This document shows positions 11,366 to 26,300 of a stretch of DNA of 64,000 bases, in pieces; within the stretch, counting starts at the first letter, position 1, and each line of letters begins with the position of its first letter. The notes beneath the pieces are model-generated. The model saw only the letters and a list, made by a program, of their open reading frames with translations. It was not told where the DNA came from and did no database searches. Location of the stretch: NCBI RefSeq assembly GCF_022605725.1, contig NC_065552.1, positions 30,019,879 through 30,083,878 of the forward strand. Reading direction: 5' to 3'. The position numbers were made by a program, and so were the translations under genes. This DNA comes from Anthonomus grandis grandis (lineage: Eukaryota > Arthropoda > Insecta > Coleoptera > Curculionidae).

Positions 11366-14300
11366 GTAAGTGCATTGTGTAATTATATTTTATTCTTTTA
11401 TGAAAACGATAATATGTAAAATCTGATTTTCAAATGCTTATATTTGAATAACAACATGATTTTTTTTTATTCAACTTGTACAGGATTTTTTATCATATAT
11501 TGACATCTACCTCAAACCAATGATTAAAGTTTATCTATCTAAAACCTCATCTTCACTTGATTATAGTCTTTCTCTGATAGATGAAAGTCTGCAGCATTCA
11601 TATACAACATATTTAAAACCACTTACCTCAAAAATTAAAATAATACAGAGATTTCACTTTTCAGACAAAATTTATTTCAACATTTAAACCCTCAATTGAA
11701 CCTTACACTATAAATAAATACATAAACATACCTTAATGAGTCTATAGGCATAATATGATATGATTTTTTTTAACCAAACATTTTTGTTTTTTCTTCTTTC
11801 ATTGAGAAAGATTTTAATATTGTTGATTTCTATATTTATTTTAGTCCTGTTCTTTTTAGTCATTGTAGTTCATATAAATGTGCATCTCATTTATATAAAT
11901 GTTTTTATTAACTAGTTTATTTTTAATTTTTGCTAGTAACTACTGTTCAAGTAGGCAAATATTAATACATCTAATATTTCAGTATAATTAATTATAGATA
12001 GGAATAATGTTTTATTACCATAAGTATATTTTTAATCAGTTGTAAAAAAATTACATAAAACCTAAAATACCATAAAAATTACACATTTTTTTAATGACAT
12101 TTTACAAAGTGCCCCATTGAAAAAGCCCAGTAAAGGTTATGGCATTGATGTGAAAATTTAAAAATATCCTTGAAAACATGATTTATGGTCCCAGGATTTT
12201 ATTATTAAATATTGTTTATTTGGTCAAAAAAAAAACTGTTATGAGTTATGCAATGAGGTTACTTAATAATTACCATATTACATTTAAAAAAAATTGACTA
12301 AATAATTGAATAGAAAATATGTCTTAATATATACAGTAGTGGCCATAATTATAGCAACAAGTACATTTTTCCTTCAAATTATATGATGTGGTAGATTAGA
12401 AAAAAAACTGGTATATATTATGATGTATTTTTTATAAAGCTTTTTATTTATGTTTATTTTTTTGTTACTTTATAAAAGAAATAAAAAATGGGAATTTTTT
12501 TTAGGAAACGGGTTGGACAAAATTATAGCAACACATTTTAGAAAAATCAATTTATTTATTCTCCAAAGTCAAAATAAGATTACAATACAATAATATTCTT
12601 CAGTATTTAGTATAGTACCCTTTAGCCCTTATAACAGCAATGCATCTTTTTGGCATGGATAAAATAAGTTTGTTTATAACATCATGATCGATTGACAACC
12701 AAGTATCCTGAAGAGCTTCGAAAAGTTCTCCAGCATTTTTGAAATTCCTGGTTCTACACCTGTTATCCACAATTTCCCAAAGATTTTCTATTGGATTTAA
12801 ATCCGGAGATTGGGAGGGCCACTTCATAACATTAATTTTTTTATCATGGAGAAACTCTTTTATTAGCCTTGAAGAATGTTTTGGATCATTGTCATGTTGA
12901 AATTGATATAACAGCGGCATATTTTCTTCAGAATAGGGTAACATAACATTCTTTAATATATCCTTGTACATAAATCGATCCATAATCCCTTCTATTCTGT
13001 GAAGAGGTCCCATACCATACCCCGAAAAACAGCCCCACACTAAAACTGAACCACCATCATGCTTAACTGTAGGAGAAGTGTACCGAGGATTAAATCTTTT
13101 CCCTACAGGACGTCGAACGTATGCAGCACCATCACTTTTAAATAAATTGAATTTTGATTCATCGCTAAAAATAACTCTGCGCCACTGATCAATAGTCCAG
13201 CCCTGGTGTTCTCGAGCAAATTCAAGTCGGACCTTCACGTTCTTCTTGGAAAGAAGAGGCTTTTTTGCTGGTCTGCGTCTAAACAGCTTATTTTCAAATA
13301 GACACCGCCTTATGGATCGTTCACTAAGATCGGAACACCCACTGCCATCCAAAAGCCCTTTAATTTTTGAAGAGGACAAAAATGGGTTTTGCCTGGAAAT
13401 CCGAACAATCATTTTGTCACTTTTTTTTTAAGTTTTCCGGGGACGTCCCGATTTTTTTTTGGGTACTACCAGCCCTGTGTTATTGTATCTTTTCACTATA
13501 CGTGATACAACTGATCTGTGAAGAGCAAAATTTTTTGCAATGCATGACTGTTTGATGCCTGACTTATACTGATTAATTATAAGTTGCCTCACTTCAACAG
13601 ACACGGTTTTACCACGACTCATACTGTTATTTAAATAAGTTAATAACTACCAAGAAATCACAATATAAATTGTTTCAATATTGCACTTCAACAGATTGAA
13701 AGAGCACTAAATTTCAAATGTTGCTATAATTATGACCAGGTGAAATATTTGCAATTACAAATATTTATTGTCAGCAAAAAAACAGGTAGGCTTTTTTTTA
13801 TTTTAATGAGAAATTTTGTTTAAATATTAAGAGGCCATCTAAACCAGTGGCGTACTTTTACGATTAAATCATACATATAATAGTTATTATTAAATATTAG
13901 TAAAATTCAGATTTGTTGCTATATTTTGGCCACTACTGTAAGTTGAGTAATACCTCAATTGAAAGAAATTTATTTTATATATTTTCTACATTTTGGCACC
14001 TTATTTTTTAAATTTGAGTGCTGCGTTGCCAAGTTACGGTTATTTAAACATTGTAAATTACTTATTGACATTATTCCTGTAAGTGTTTTAATTACAAAAA
14101 GCTAAGATTATTTATCCAAACATGTCTTTTTAGATTAATATTATTTTTATTAAACTTTTCTATAGTCTTTACAATTATGGCTGAATAAGTTGTTTTAATA
14201 ATGGTCTTTACAAAAGCACACTTCAAATTTATTTTATAAACACTTTTATTTTTGAGTTGTTCAGAGTGTTCTCCATTGTTCTCCAAACAAACATAAAGTC

Positions 14301-17300
14301 TATTCTCAAATTCTTCCCGAACATTTTAAAATACCACTTCTGGAAGAGCCCTACATGCCCCTGTAATTATTTTTTTTAAATCGTCGATATTATCAGGCTG
14401 AGATTTGTAAAAAACCGTTTTTAAATGCCCCTATAAAAAAAAATCTAACGGCATTAAGTCTAGTGACCTAGCAGGCCATTCTATCGGTCCCCCTCTACCA
14501 ATCTATTGGTTAGGGACTCTGTTATTCAACTTGCACTAGCCGAAAATGCATTCTTTAACATAATCTATTAAATCACTAATATATAAAAGAAAACTTCTTC
14601 AAATGATGCTAAATTTATATTAATGTTTCAGCTGTTTTTTTTTACAATGTCTTACTCTTTAAAGTATTCTGAGTTATGATATATTTTATAAATCACATCT
14701 TTTCAAAGTATTGTATAAATCACATCAGTCACAAATAACTTTTGAATTTCCCTCTTAACAATAAATTAAAATTTTTTCAGGTTGGATGCTGTTATCAACT
14801 TTAAACCTATTAGCAGCTGGTAACACCGCCTTGATCCAAGTAATGTCAGAAGTTTCAGTGCCATCAACTCTCGTCCGATGTCTCTATTTATTTATCGATC
14901 TACCTCCCGACTCTTCACAAAAAGAAACAATCAACAAGGAAGGCGGTAGCGACTTTACGCCTTACGAACGGAGGGTTTTGTTACAGAAGATTTTCGTACA
15001 GGTTAGATCTTCAAGGCGTATATCTTCACATGATTTTCATTACATGTACTGATTTAGTTATTGGTGCGTCTATGCAGTCACAGGATAGCTGCTGAAGAGT
15101 TAGCGAAGAAAGACGATTTGACACTTTTATTTTCTGGTATTACGTCCAGTTGCCCACCTTATAATGTGATGTGGAGGAAAAGCGCCTCTGAGGTGCTTAT
15201 GACAGTATCCAGGCATGGACTAACACCTCCTGTTATTGGATATATTCACAGTGAGTGCCGTGTATAATTTTTAATTAGAAACTAAATGTTTTTTTAAGCT
15301 TCGTGGTGAATGCTATGAAGTAAATATCAGGGGAAAAAAAAGATTGAATATTCCCAGGCATAATGCAGAGTTTTTCAAGTCCTGTTTCATATATCAGGGA
15401 GCTAGTTTATGTAACAAAATACCTGAGAATCTTAAAACATTAAGCTGTCCCTGTTTTAAAAAGAAACTAAAAGATTTGATCAGGAGTGGTAAGCTGTGAT
15501 GAGTCAGTCTGTAGTAATTTTGTGATATGTAATTTTTTTTTTTTAATTTTTATACCGTGCTCAAAGCTTTTAAATAATGTCATGTATTTTGAAATTTGTC
15601 AGTATATTTGAAAGTGGATATTTTATTTGTTATTGCCTAATGGTTAAATCTTTATTGGTAATTGTTAAAAACCGCTCTGCGGATCTATTACCTTTTGACA
15701 TTTTTGTTAATAAAAGATATTTTATTTTATTTTTTTATTTTATGTTTGTTATATACTGTGTGCAAAACGTCCCGATAATTCGCGAGCGTTTATCGCAAAA
15801 AAAGCGTCTTAAATAAGGATATCTTTTAGATCTAGTTTATAAAAATATTTTTACCTATAGAGAAGACCTCAGAATGCACGATATAAATACAAATTTCGTT
15901 TTTCTAAATGGAATGGTATTTTATTAATTTTTGAATTCTAGACTGGTTTCTGGATGATTAAAATGTAAAATATGTTATCTTGAATTACAAATAATACTAC
16001 ATAGTTTTATTCTTCAAAATTTATTGAAAAAATAATGTTAACTACCTAAGTACAGGAAAAAAAGTTTTCAAATAACTAAAAAAAATGTATATAATAACTA
16101 CTTCTTTTTGTCCTTCTTTTTACATCTGCAAAAAGTAGGAAAAAAATAGTTTAAGCAAAAAGATACAATATGTTCAATAGGTGGAAAGGAAAATTAAAGT
16201 TGTTTCTATGGAAAAATGTTTCAATAATTGATAAAATACCTAAAGTAACGTGGGTCTATACTTTTATTGTTATGTCCCTCTAGATGAAATAAACATTCTT
16301 CTTTAATTTATCTTCTATTCTATTTTTCCTAGTTTAGCAATTGGTACCCTTTGTTGCGTTACATGTCTCAGCTACGCTATTTTCCTGCATTTTATCGTGG
16401 CCAGCAAATTGGGGTTTTCTTCCTATCATCGCCAACATTTTCTCGTTGATTTTCCTTGACACTTTCTAGATTCACATTTGACATGCTTCCAGCCTATTCA
16501 ATGTGCTAACCTTCAATGGTACAGATTATATATAACATTTTGTGAATCTTATTCTGAGATTGAGGTAAAAGTCAGAGATTGTAAAAACGTTTTTGAATCT
16601 CATGAATGAGCTCGCTTTTTCCCTCTGGCATTTGATGACGCCTTAGCGATGAAAATGATCGTTCTGATGAGGCTGTAGATACAGGTAACGTAGCCAGAAT
16701 TTGCAACAGAGTATGAATATTGGGAAACAAAATGTAGATAATGCATCAAGAGCATTTTTTGGCCTTTCTGCTTGAGGCAGCTTAATCCATTTTTGTTTCC
16801 ACAACTGTAGTTCTGCAGATAACGTATCTAGGTCCAAAAATTCCTCATATGGTAACAAGTCTTCCATTTTTACTATGTGTGCTTCGCACATATTTGGTAC
16901 TAGACAATATAACAATGAAAGTGATTTTTCGTGATTTGCAAATCTTGCAGATTTTCATTAGTTCTTCTATAAATTGATCAAAAAAAGGAATTGCAACTGT
17001 GATTCGAAAATATTCCTCTGCAGTAGCTACCATGGCATTAGAACGATTCTGCTGTCGTGAAACTATTCTAGGTATTTTTATGCATTCTTCATCATCTATA
17101 GACTTTATAATAGCTTCAGATTTTTTACAAATATTTTTGAATTCTTGATCTATATTCAGTCTCATATTCCTGACCTGACTAATAACAGTATTCACATGCT
17201 CAACAGCGCTAAATAGATCAAAATCCACAGTCTGGAGAATTCTGCATAACGGTAGAGTAAAAGCAAATAAAGTGGACGCTGTTAATATACTGATAAACTC

Positions 17301-20300
17301 ACTGGTCATAATAGCTCGAAGGAACTGCAAAGCTTTTGAAGAAGTTTCGATGTCTCTTACTTGTTTTAGTTCTTCTAATGTTTCAATAATGGGTTTAAAA
17401 ACTTTAGTAAACCTAATTAGTCCATCATGATTTTCCACCCACTGAGTTTCACACATGGATGTTAACTTAGTCCATTTACTATTTGGAACATGTTCTTTAA
17501 TTTTATTTTTTAATATCTCAGTGCGCATAGCTGATATTTTTATAAAATTTGCAATAGATTTTATTGTTCCAATATAATTTCTGATACTCTGAACCTTACA
17601 GGAATGGGCAAGAGCTAAATTTAAAGAATGAGCACTACAGTGCACATATATTGCTGCTGGATATTTTTCTCTAATTATAGCCTGAACACCTTTAAAACAT
17701 TAAAAAGTAAATTTAAAAACAAAAAATTTTAGGTATCAGTCGTTTCAATTTTATTTTACGTTATAAGATTTTCGGGGGGGGGGAATTTGGGGGTTTGAAC
17801 CCCCAAAACCCCCCCTAGATACGGCCCTGATAGTAGGGATGCCGCTGACACTCGCTACGGTCCACGCGGCTTTTGCCTTGGCTAGAGCCGGACTTAAACA
17901 TTTTTTTAGATATTATTCTCTTGTAAAATAAAAATACCTACATAGTACAAATATTTAATTTTTAATATTAATAAAGTTCATACATTAACAAAATATTTAA
18001 ACAAAAATAAACATCGCATTTCTACATCTAACAACGACGATATAGAAAATTTTGTAAAAACGCTATCAAAATAGTCACTAAGTACGGCGCTGAACTAGGC
18101 GATACACCTATGAACACAGTTCGATAAACAGTGAGCTCGGCATCCGGAGATTTAGAGAATTTATTATCTAATGTTACAGGGAAATATGCAACCAATACAT
18201 TAAGAGCTGTTTTCTTATAAAAAAATAACAGTAACTTGCCGATTTACACTATGAAAATTAAATTATTTACTTAGCTTTTAATAACAACAATACAATTACA
18301 CAACAAATTTAAAGTACACGATATCTATAATTTCCATAAGTGTAAAAGTTGATTTCTTTTTCGTAACCTTTAGTATGCTGGTATTTCTTACGAGAGAAAT
18401 TTAGTCCAAAAAAAACTCACTTAATGTTTTAAATACATCACTATACATATAATGTATTTAAAATATTAATAAAAAGGTATATACACACAACTACAAATTT
18501 TTCTTTAAAGGAAATACGGCAAAAAATATTAGATACAAATAATAAATGTAAAGGGTGGGAAAAAATAACTCCTAAATTTAGCAAAAAATAAACAGTACTA
18601 ATACTAAGCATGAAAATGCTTTAAGGTTTTATGTGAAAATTCATCTAATCAAAACTAAAATTTTTCGATTTTTTGTATTTCGAAAATTTTGTATTTTAAC
18701 TAAAACTGAAAACTATAACAAAAAAATCTTAACTTAAAAAAGATATGGAAAATATGTACACATATTATATATAGGTTTAAGGAAAATTATTCTGAATCAG
18801 AATTATCGCTAAAATCACTGCTGACAGAATCTTCTTAATTTATGTCTATATCATCAATTAATGTCCTTTCCTCTCGTATAATATATTTTTCGACTTCCCG
18901 GTTTCGATTCTCATTTTTCTTTGAAGTGACTGTCCTTTGCTATGAGATAATGGGCTCTGATGTTAAAAGTAGTATTTTTAATAAATCCATATTACATTTT
19001 GTTCTAGAATACTTGCGTGTGAGAAATAATCGATATTTTCTTGCCTCTTTATGCCTCGCTTCTAAAGCATCTTCGGAAAGTTGTCCTATAAGTAAAGGAA
19101 ATGAATCAAGTATTTCAGATCCGTGTACCAGAACCTTATGCCTACTTGGCATGTAATACCAATTATATAAATCTAAATATAATTGTTTAGTCTCATCTAA
19201 AAGTTTCTTAAACTCTAGTACCTGAATGTGACAGCCACTAGAAAGAGTTCCAAGAATAGTCGAAAAATTTATTATAAGACGCTTGTCTATTCCTGTTATT
19301 TCAGAGCTTAAGTCTGGATTGTAAAAAAAGGGAGCTGTATTGCCATCGTTGCTTGACCCGTATCCTTGCTTTGGTTTGTCCATAATCAGGCCCATTTTTT
19401 ATTTAAAATCTGACTGTATTTTCTTTTTGTTGTTTTCCACTATTTGCTTATTTTCTGCTCCTTTAACTTGCCAAGATCTTATTTGCAATCGATAACTAAT
19501 GTGAAGTAAGCACGCAAAAAATCTTATCCAGCAGTGTAATGTGGACAAACCAAAGCTATAGTTTTCTACTTTTAAAAGACGGTTGGTATTTGGCAAACTC
19601 ATTTCTTTCGGACTTGACCCATAGATGATGCATCTGGATATTGCGTTTGTGTCAGAGAGAATATTTGCTACACTACCATCCATCATAGTGAACAATATTT
19701 TAAATGATACTATACAAGTAGTTCCGTTTTGAAATTTTAAAATAAAATTATTAAGGTCATTAATTTTATTTCTGCTTTGCTTGGTGAAGTGAGTTTCAAC
19801 TTGAGGCAAGGGATTGCTCAAATTTAAAAGGGAATGGATTTTTTCATAATTAAATAGTTTTGGATTTTAATTCCGATGGCCATGTCTCAAAAAGATCCGC
19901 TCAAAAGATCCGCTTCTTTATTGATTTGACATCCTTTGAAAAAAAAAATATTTAAAGCTTCGTCGCAGACTGACGCAGATAAACTATATACGAAATGATA
20001 ATATATAAATGTATTAACAATAAAATGTAAAAACTACAAATGGTTTTAAGAGGCTTTTTTTATATGCCTTTTCAAAGTTTCAAATTTAAAGAGAAATATA
20101 AAATAATTGCAAACTACTTTTACATTTATTATGGTTAAATGATAAACGACTTTAAAATTTTTTAATACATGATATTAAAGTACATACCTTGTTGTACACT
20201 GTCCATGTTTAAAAAAGATTTCAACTTTTAACCGCTTGTCTTGAAACACCAACAAAGTATACTCAAGTTTTAATAACAAACAGGTACTGGTCAACACACG

Positions 20301-23300
20301 AGATTTTATTATTTTTGGCGCAAATATTTATAAACAAAAAATGCTATTTGCAATAACATTTTTGTGAAATAGTGGCTATTAGTTTGTGGTCTTTAAGATA
20401 AGGTATTTAAATACTTCTGAAAAACAAGTCACTTTTTCGATTTTTGTCCATTGGTCGAAGCACTGTGTGCTGGTTTCTTTATGCTGTGGTTTTGACATAA
20501 CCAAGTACCCAGAATGTTAAGCTTTTTTCCTCCTTGTATGTGACTTTGAATTCATATGCCATTTATTTTGATGCCTAATTGTTGTCCTTCGAGAGCTTCT
20601 TGGAAGATGTTTTCAAAGTAAATTTTAATCAGCAGAAAGGATAGGACACATTCTTGTTTTACACCTCTAAGGATCTTCTGTACTTTTCTAATTTTGTTAT
20701 TAAATATAACTGCTTTTTGTGGAAATTCTGTAGTGAAGTGATCTGCAGAAACACATCAAGCTGATCAATCTTTAATTTTCAAATTTTGTTGCATTGTTCT
20801 TTTTTGCGAGTGTGATAAAAAGAAGTTTAAGCCATTTGGTTGGGAATTTTTCTGTGTTGTAAATTTGGTTATAAATATTTAAAATAAATCTAAATATCCA
20901 TAAGCCTCATTTGAGGTACCTTTTCATAAAGGGGCGCTTTCTTGCATTATTAAGGGGTCCTGCACTTTTTACACACAGTAGTGTATATTAATGTATGTTT
21001 TAGGTAAGTCTTGTGTGGCTCTCTGCATAGAAAACATGAAAAAAGTACCAGAAATGGCACCGTTGGAATTAGTGGAGATGTTTGTGACGCTTTTTTGCTT
21101 TTTAAAAGACTCTAGCGACGTCTCCGCCACATTATTGGACGATTTTAGACTGGCCCACGGTTATTTGTTTTTATCCGAATTTTTATTAAAGTTAGTATAT
21201 TACGATTGCATGCAAACAGAACCTCATTATTTTTCCGACTTTTCAGATCAGAAACAGAAAAATCACAAGAGACCCAAGATTCGGTTCGCAATTTGGTTCT
21301 GATGATCGCCTCCCTTTGTATGTGCGGTTATATAGAACTAAAGCCCTCTCAAGCGTCTAGCGGTTCCTTATTTCAAATGCCGGGGTTTTTATTACCACAA
21401 CCGTCCGGCAGAGGGAGCACCGTCAGAAATATCCAGGCGTTTAGCGTTCTACAAAGCACCTTTTTGAAGAGCAACTCGCCCCTAACTTGTTCCACTATCC
21501 TGGATGCCATTTCCAGCATTTATCAATCGGATAACGCGAACTATTTTATTTTGGAAAATCAGAACACACTCAGCCAATTCACCGAGAAAATACATCAAAA
21601 ACCTCCGGAGATTCAGCGGAAGTTATTCGAATTAGTGGAGTTTCTGGTGTTCACGCTGAACTTCGTGCCTTGCAAGGAGTTGATTTCTATGTCGATTCTT
21701 CTGAAAACGCACAGTTTGAATTACGCCGAGTGCAGTATCGCATGCACAAAGACACTCCTCACCATTTTAAAGCACAATGTTATTTTTAAGGATGTTTATA
21801 GAGAGGTGAGTCGAAGTTTTTCTTTTAACATATACTATTTTTGCGAATATAATATAGTATGTCCGGATAAATACAGTATATTTATAATTGTGATAAATTA
21901 AGTTGGGACACTGCTTAGGTTACCAACATATGGGAAACTTTGTTATTATTGGTTTTATGAAAAACAGTTATTCTTTATAAAAGGTTCTGTATGGTCCAAA
22001 ACCTAAAATAAAATAATCAAATATCAAATTTTATTAGTCGTATACGAGGTTTCCCAAAACATGTGAAATTTGCTAAAGAGTTATTACCTTTATTTTTCAC
22101 AATATCGACAATTGTTATAAATATGCAATTATATCCTGGTACTTTAAACATATATTTTACAAAATTTTCTCAAATTACTTTTATTTAATACAAACATAAC
22201 CTTTTCGTTCTAAACGTAATGAGTAAATTTTCACAAAACAAAATAATTAATCATAAGAAATAATCTCTTAATTTTTATTTGAAGACTTATTTATTTATTT
22301 ATTTAAGTACAAGGCTCTCCTACAGATAGACTAAGCAATCCAATAATAGGAAAGCACAAAATATCTTAGTGAATTTTAAAATACAAATAAGCCATTTGCA
22401 AATTGCTACACTTTCACTAAACCTTTTAAATGTCCCAAGAAATAAACCTAAGTAACTTAGGTATTTGGTATTGTCTTTACAATCAAAAAAAAATATTTAA
22501 AAAACATAAGAAAATGAAGGCAAAATTAGATATGGGGATATACATATAAATGAGAATTCGACTTTTCCACCTCTTTGTAATTATTGTTTCTTTCTCTTAA
22601 TTTGTCAAATTATAGCCGAAAACCATCACTTTATTCCCATACTCTTCTAATTCTCAGACTGAGATAGGGATATATAAATGAGAATTTGACTTTACTGCCT
22701 TTTTCTATATCATAAATAATGACTTTTATTAAAACAAAAATCTACACAATGAACAAATGCTCATACCTTATTTCTGTTTTAATGCAGTTTAAGTCTGGTG
22801 CAAGTCTAGCTTAAAGCTGCTCAACTGAACCAGAACCAACTATTATTATAGTTTATTATTATAAATAAACTATAATAATATTTTAGATATATCTACATAT
22901 TAGCTAAACTAAAATAAGATAATAGATATATAATAAGATATAAATTTTATCTAAATGACTACACTATTAGATCATTGATTCTTTTATTACACAGAAAATA
23001 TATTAAAAAATATTAATTAATAGATAAGAAAAAAAATATATATATAAGCAAATATTCCAATAATCTTAAGGTAAGAAATCTTAATATTATTATTAAATTT
23101 GGTTACTTTGATTAAATAAGTAAGTCTTGTACTTCATCTTAAAATTTTTAGGGCTCAAAGTAAGATAACATTCCGCTATTGAATTGTCTTGCTTTACAGC
23201 GTTGTATGAAAAGGATCGCCGGAAGATTGCAGTAGTATGCAGAGGCATAGTTAACTTTTTTACATTTCTAATATTAATATTGTGAACGGTATTTCGAAAT

Positions 23301-26300
23301 TCTAAACGCTCTTTTATTGAATTGAGAGAAGACGGATTATTTAGCATCTTTAATAAGAAACAAGAAAAGTGCAAAATTCTACGATCATTCATCTTTAACC
23401 ACCCAAGGTCTTTATATAAGTGTGAATTATGATCAAATTTGCGCAAACCACAGATAAACCTCAAGCAAGCATTCTGCACCTTCTGTATGCGATTTTTGCT
23501 CTCCACATCCAAAGAAAAACCATAAACGTAGTCACAGTATGTAAAATTACATAACACAAGAGTTTCACATAAGGTTTTTTGAAGGGATTTACTTAATATG
23601 TGCCTGTTGGTGTATAAAATTTTCAAAGAAAAAAATTATTTTTGTATAAGTTTTCTTAAATGTTCTTGAAATCTTGATTGAATATCGATAACAACCTCCA
23701 AGTTTTTAGTACTGTCGATAAATGTTAATTTCGAATTATTTATAATTATATTTAAATTATTCTTTAAAAACTCACAATTTTTTTTGTTATCAAAAACCAT
23801 AACATTAGATTTTTCCGGATTAAGCTTTAAATTGTGATCCTCAGAAAATTGACATAAAAGTTTAAGATCTTCATTAATGCATAATTCCATTTCTTTAAAA
23901 TCTTTCGTATCAAAGCACATTTACTGTAGATCTGCGTGTCATCAGCAAAAGCGTGAATCTTACAAAAGTTCAATGATTTTAGTAAATCTGATGTATAAAT
24001 AAGGAACATTAAGGGGCCCAAAATTGACGCCTGGGGAACACCAGATGCTATAGCTGCTCTATCAGAAAAAAATATTATTATTAGACAGCGATTGGAATCT
24101 GTTGGATAGGTATGATTTTATAAGCAACAAGATTCGTTGTAAAATCCATAATATTGCAATTTGGCCACCAACAGATCGTGATTTACAGTGTCAAATGCTT
24201 TCGAAAACTCCAACAATACCAAAATCGTATTATTTTTTAAATCTTGTGCTCTAAATATATCATCCAGTACATTTTATCAAAGCAACCGATGTGCCATAAC
24301 CATTTCTAAAAATACATTGAGTGTTAGTAATATTGTTATTGTTCATGCAATACTCATACAATTGCTCATACAGAATTCTTTCAAAAATTTTTGATAATAA
24401 AATTTTTGATAAAGCCGGAAGGATACTGATAATGCGAAGTTCATTAAAGTCACTGGGATTTGATGTTTTTGGCAGCGGTTTTCCCACAGAAAATTTTCCA
24501 TTGATCGGGAAAGTAGCCAATCTTTATACAGCAATTTATGATATGGGTTATATACATATCAATGTAAGGACTGTAATATTTCAGCATCATCACATCATTT
24601 TCTTAATAGTATCTGGATCGCCTGGAAATATTGTTTTTTTCCTTTAATTTGTCAAATTATACCCGAAAAACATCACTTTATTCCCATACTCGTCTTATTC
24701 TCAGACTGACATAGGGATATATAAATGAGAATTCGACTTTTCCACCTTTGTCTATATCATCGCATCATTTTCTTTTAATCGTCTCTGGATCGAACATGTA
24801 TATATACGATTATATAAGAAGTTTGCTAGACAATATATATATATATGTCCTTCATGAAAACATTTAAACTATATCGTCTTAGATTTGAAAAACTTAAAAC
24901 TTGCCCCAATTTAACCGACCTTGTATCGCTTATGGCTTGTTTTCCTTAGATTTGGGACATCCTCTATATACTCAATAATTTCTTTATCCAGTCAATATTA
25001 GAAATTATTTCATGTAAGATAAGACCGAAGGCAAAGATTGTAGTATAACAGGTACAAGTAAAAATAAAAGATCGTGAAAAAAAGGCCTTACTCTAACTAA
25101 ACATCTAACTTTTCAATTTTTTAAATTAACAACAGTCAAAATGGATTTTGCATAAACCCTAGTATCATATTTTGCTAAGTTATAAAGAAATTATATCTCA
25201 TATTAAAGAAAATATTTCTCAAAACACAAAAGCTTGCAAAATTCCTGGGGTCAGTACGTAAAAATCTATCTATGTATATTCTTTCCAGGTGGGCTTACTT
25301 GAAGTAATAGTAACTCTACTAAGTCGCTACGCCAGCTTTTTGGAAAACAAAAAAACATTAAAGGATTACCAAATGCCATTGGGACAAGACAAATTGGGCG
25401 GCCTAATAATAGAAGCAATCATTCTATTGTTAACAGGCAGTATTGGAAACGCAAACGTTTTAAGAGAATGTGGCGGTGCTAAATGTGTACACGGATTAGT
25501 ACAGTATTTAGATTGCAGGTATAAGAGTGTTTGCCATATTCCTGTTATGCAATATCTCTGTTTATATATTGTGCTTGTAGGTATGCAGCGTTAGGTATTA
25601 TAAAAGAATTAATTTTAACAAGCGGAGGAGAAGACGATATGGCCCAATTATTAAATACCCTGCATTCAGCCCCTCACTCAGACCTGAATTTGAAAATTGA
25701 TATTTTAGAGGCTTTGAAGTTGTGCTTGAAAGAGTCCCATCGAACTAGAACAGTTTTTCGTAAGGTAGGTGTTTATAATATATTGAAAAAAGTGATAAGA
25801 AATAAAGAAACACTATAAATAACATTATAAAAATAGCAGAAGTCAACTATTATAAAACTTAAATAAGTGAATACAAGAGACTTTAGAATGTATAAAATTA
25901 GACTACAAACGCTAGAAAAATTGGCCTTAATATTATCAGACATACTTGTCTCAAATTATTATTGATGAAACACAGAATTCGACAAACTTTTTAAAGCATG
26001 TAAACAGACACTTTACTAAGTTGAAACTCCTATCCCAATAACACGTATTAAAAAATCGGTCTGTAGACGTGTTAAGACATTGTTAATGCACTTTACTTTT
26101 CTGGAATTTTTATGAGACCTGACTGAGAGGGCATTCCAAACTATAACCTCAAATGTAATTTTAAAAATTTTCATTTAAATACATAACCTAACGGATATCT
26201 ATATAGACCGTAAGAGGATGCCAGGTGGAAGTATATGATTTTATTCCGCTTGCCTTGTTGATGGTCGATAGTCGGCCAGATTTGAAAACGCGTTTTTATC

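Larger units (their letters stand above)
11366..14780. other. bchs intron 2
   Basis: AT-rich intron of 3.4 kb. It contains a nearly complete Tc1 element (12334-13938) and a mariner C-terminal fragment (14092-14520). Positions 11370-12330 are AT-rich with no recognisable coding remains. Confidence 0.7.
15251..21003. other. bchs intron 4, transposon-rich
   Basis: 5.75 kb. Contents from left: LINE C-terminus (15310-15500), unassigned AT-rich DNA (15.5-16.57 kb), hAT transposase remnant with G-rich terminus (16577-17832), unassigned DNA (17.84-18.8 kb), Transib-like remnant (18840-19850), unassigned DNA (19.85-20.46 kb), and a LINE RT fragment (20460-20760). Confidence 0.7.
21806..25288. other. 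bchs intron 6
   Basis: 3.5 kb. A minus-strand LINE (about 23090-24560) sits between two blocks of the same short repeat (22531-22710 and 24586-24790), with a perfect hairpin at 22841-22880. Positions 21810-22530 and 24800-25280 are AT-rich and unassigned. Confidence 0.7.

Noticed and set aside
15577..15816. 79-codon frame, hydrophobic, in intron 4
   Set aside because: AT-rich sequence gives F/I/Y-rich translations; no signal or family recognised.
21004..21302. Continuous frame across bchs exon 5 and the following 56-bp intron
   Set aside because: Reading through leaves the WDFY3 sequence; splicing at 21190/21247 restores SETEKSQETQDSVRNL and the correct phase.
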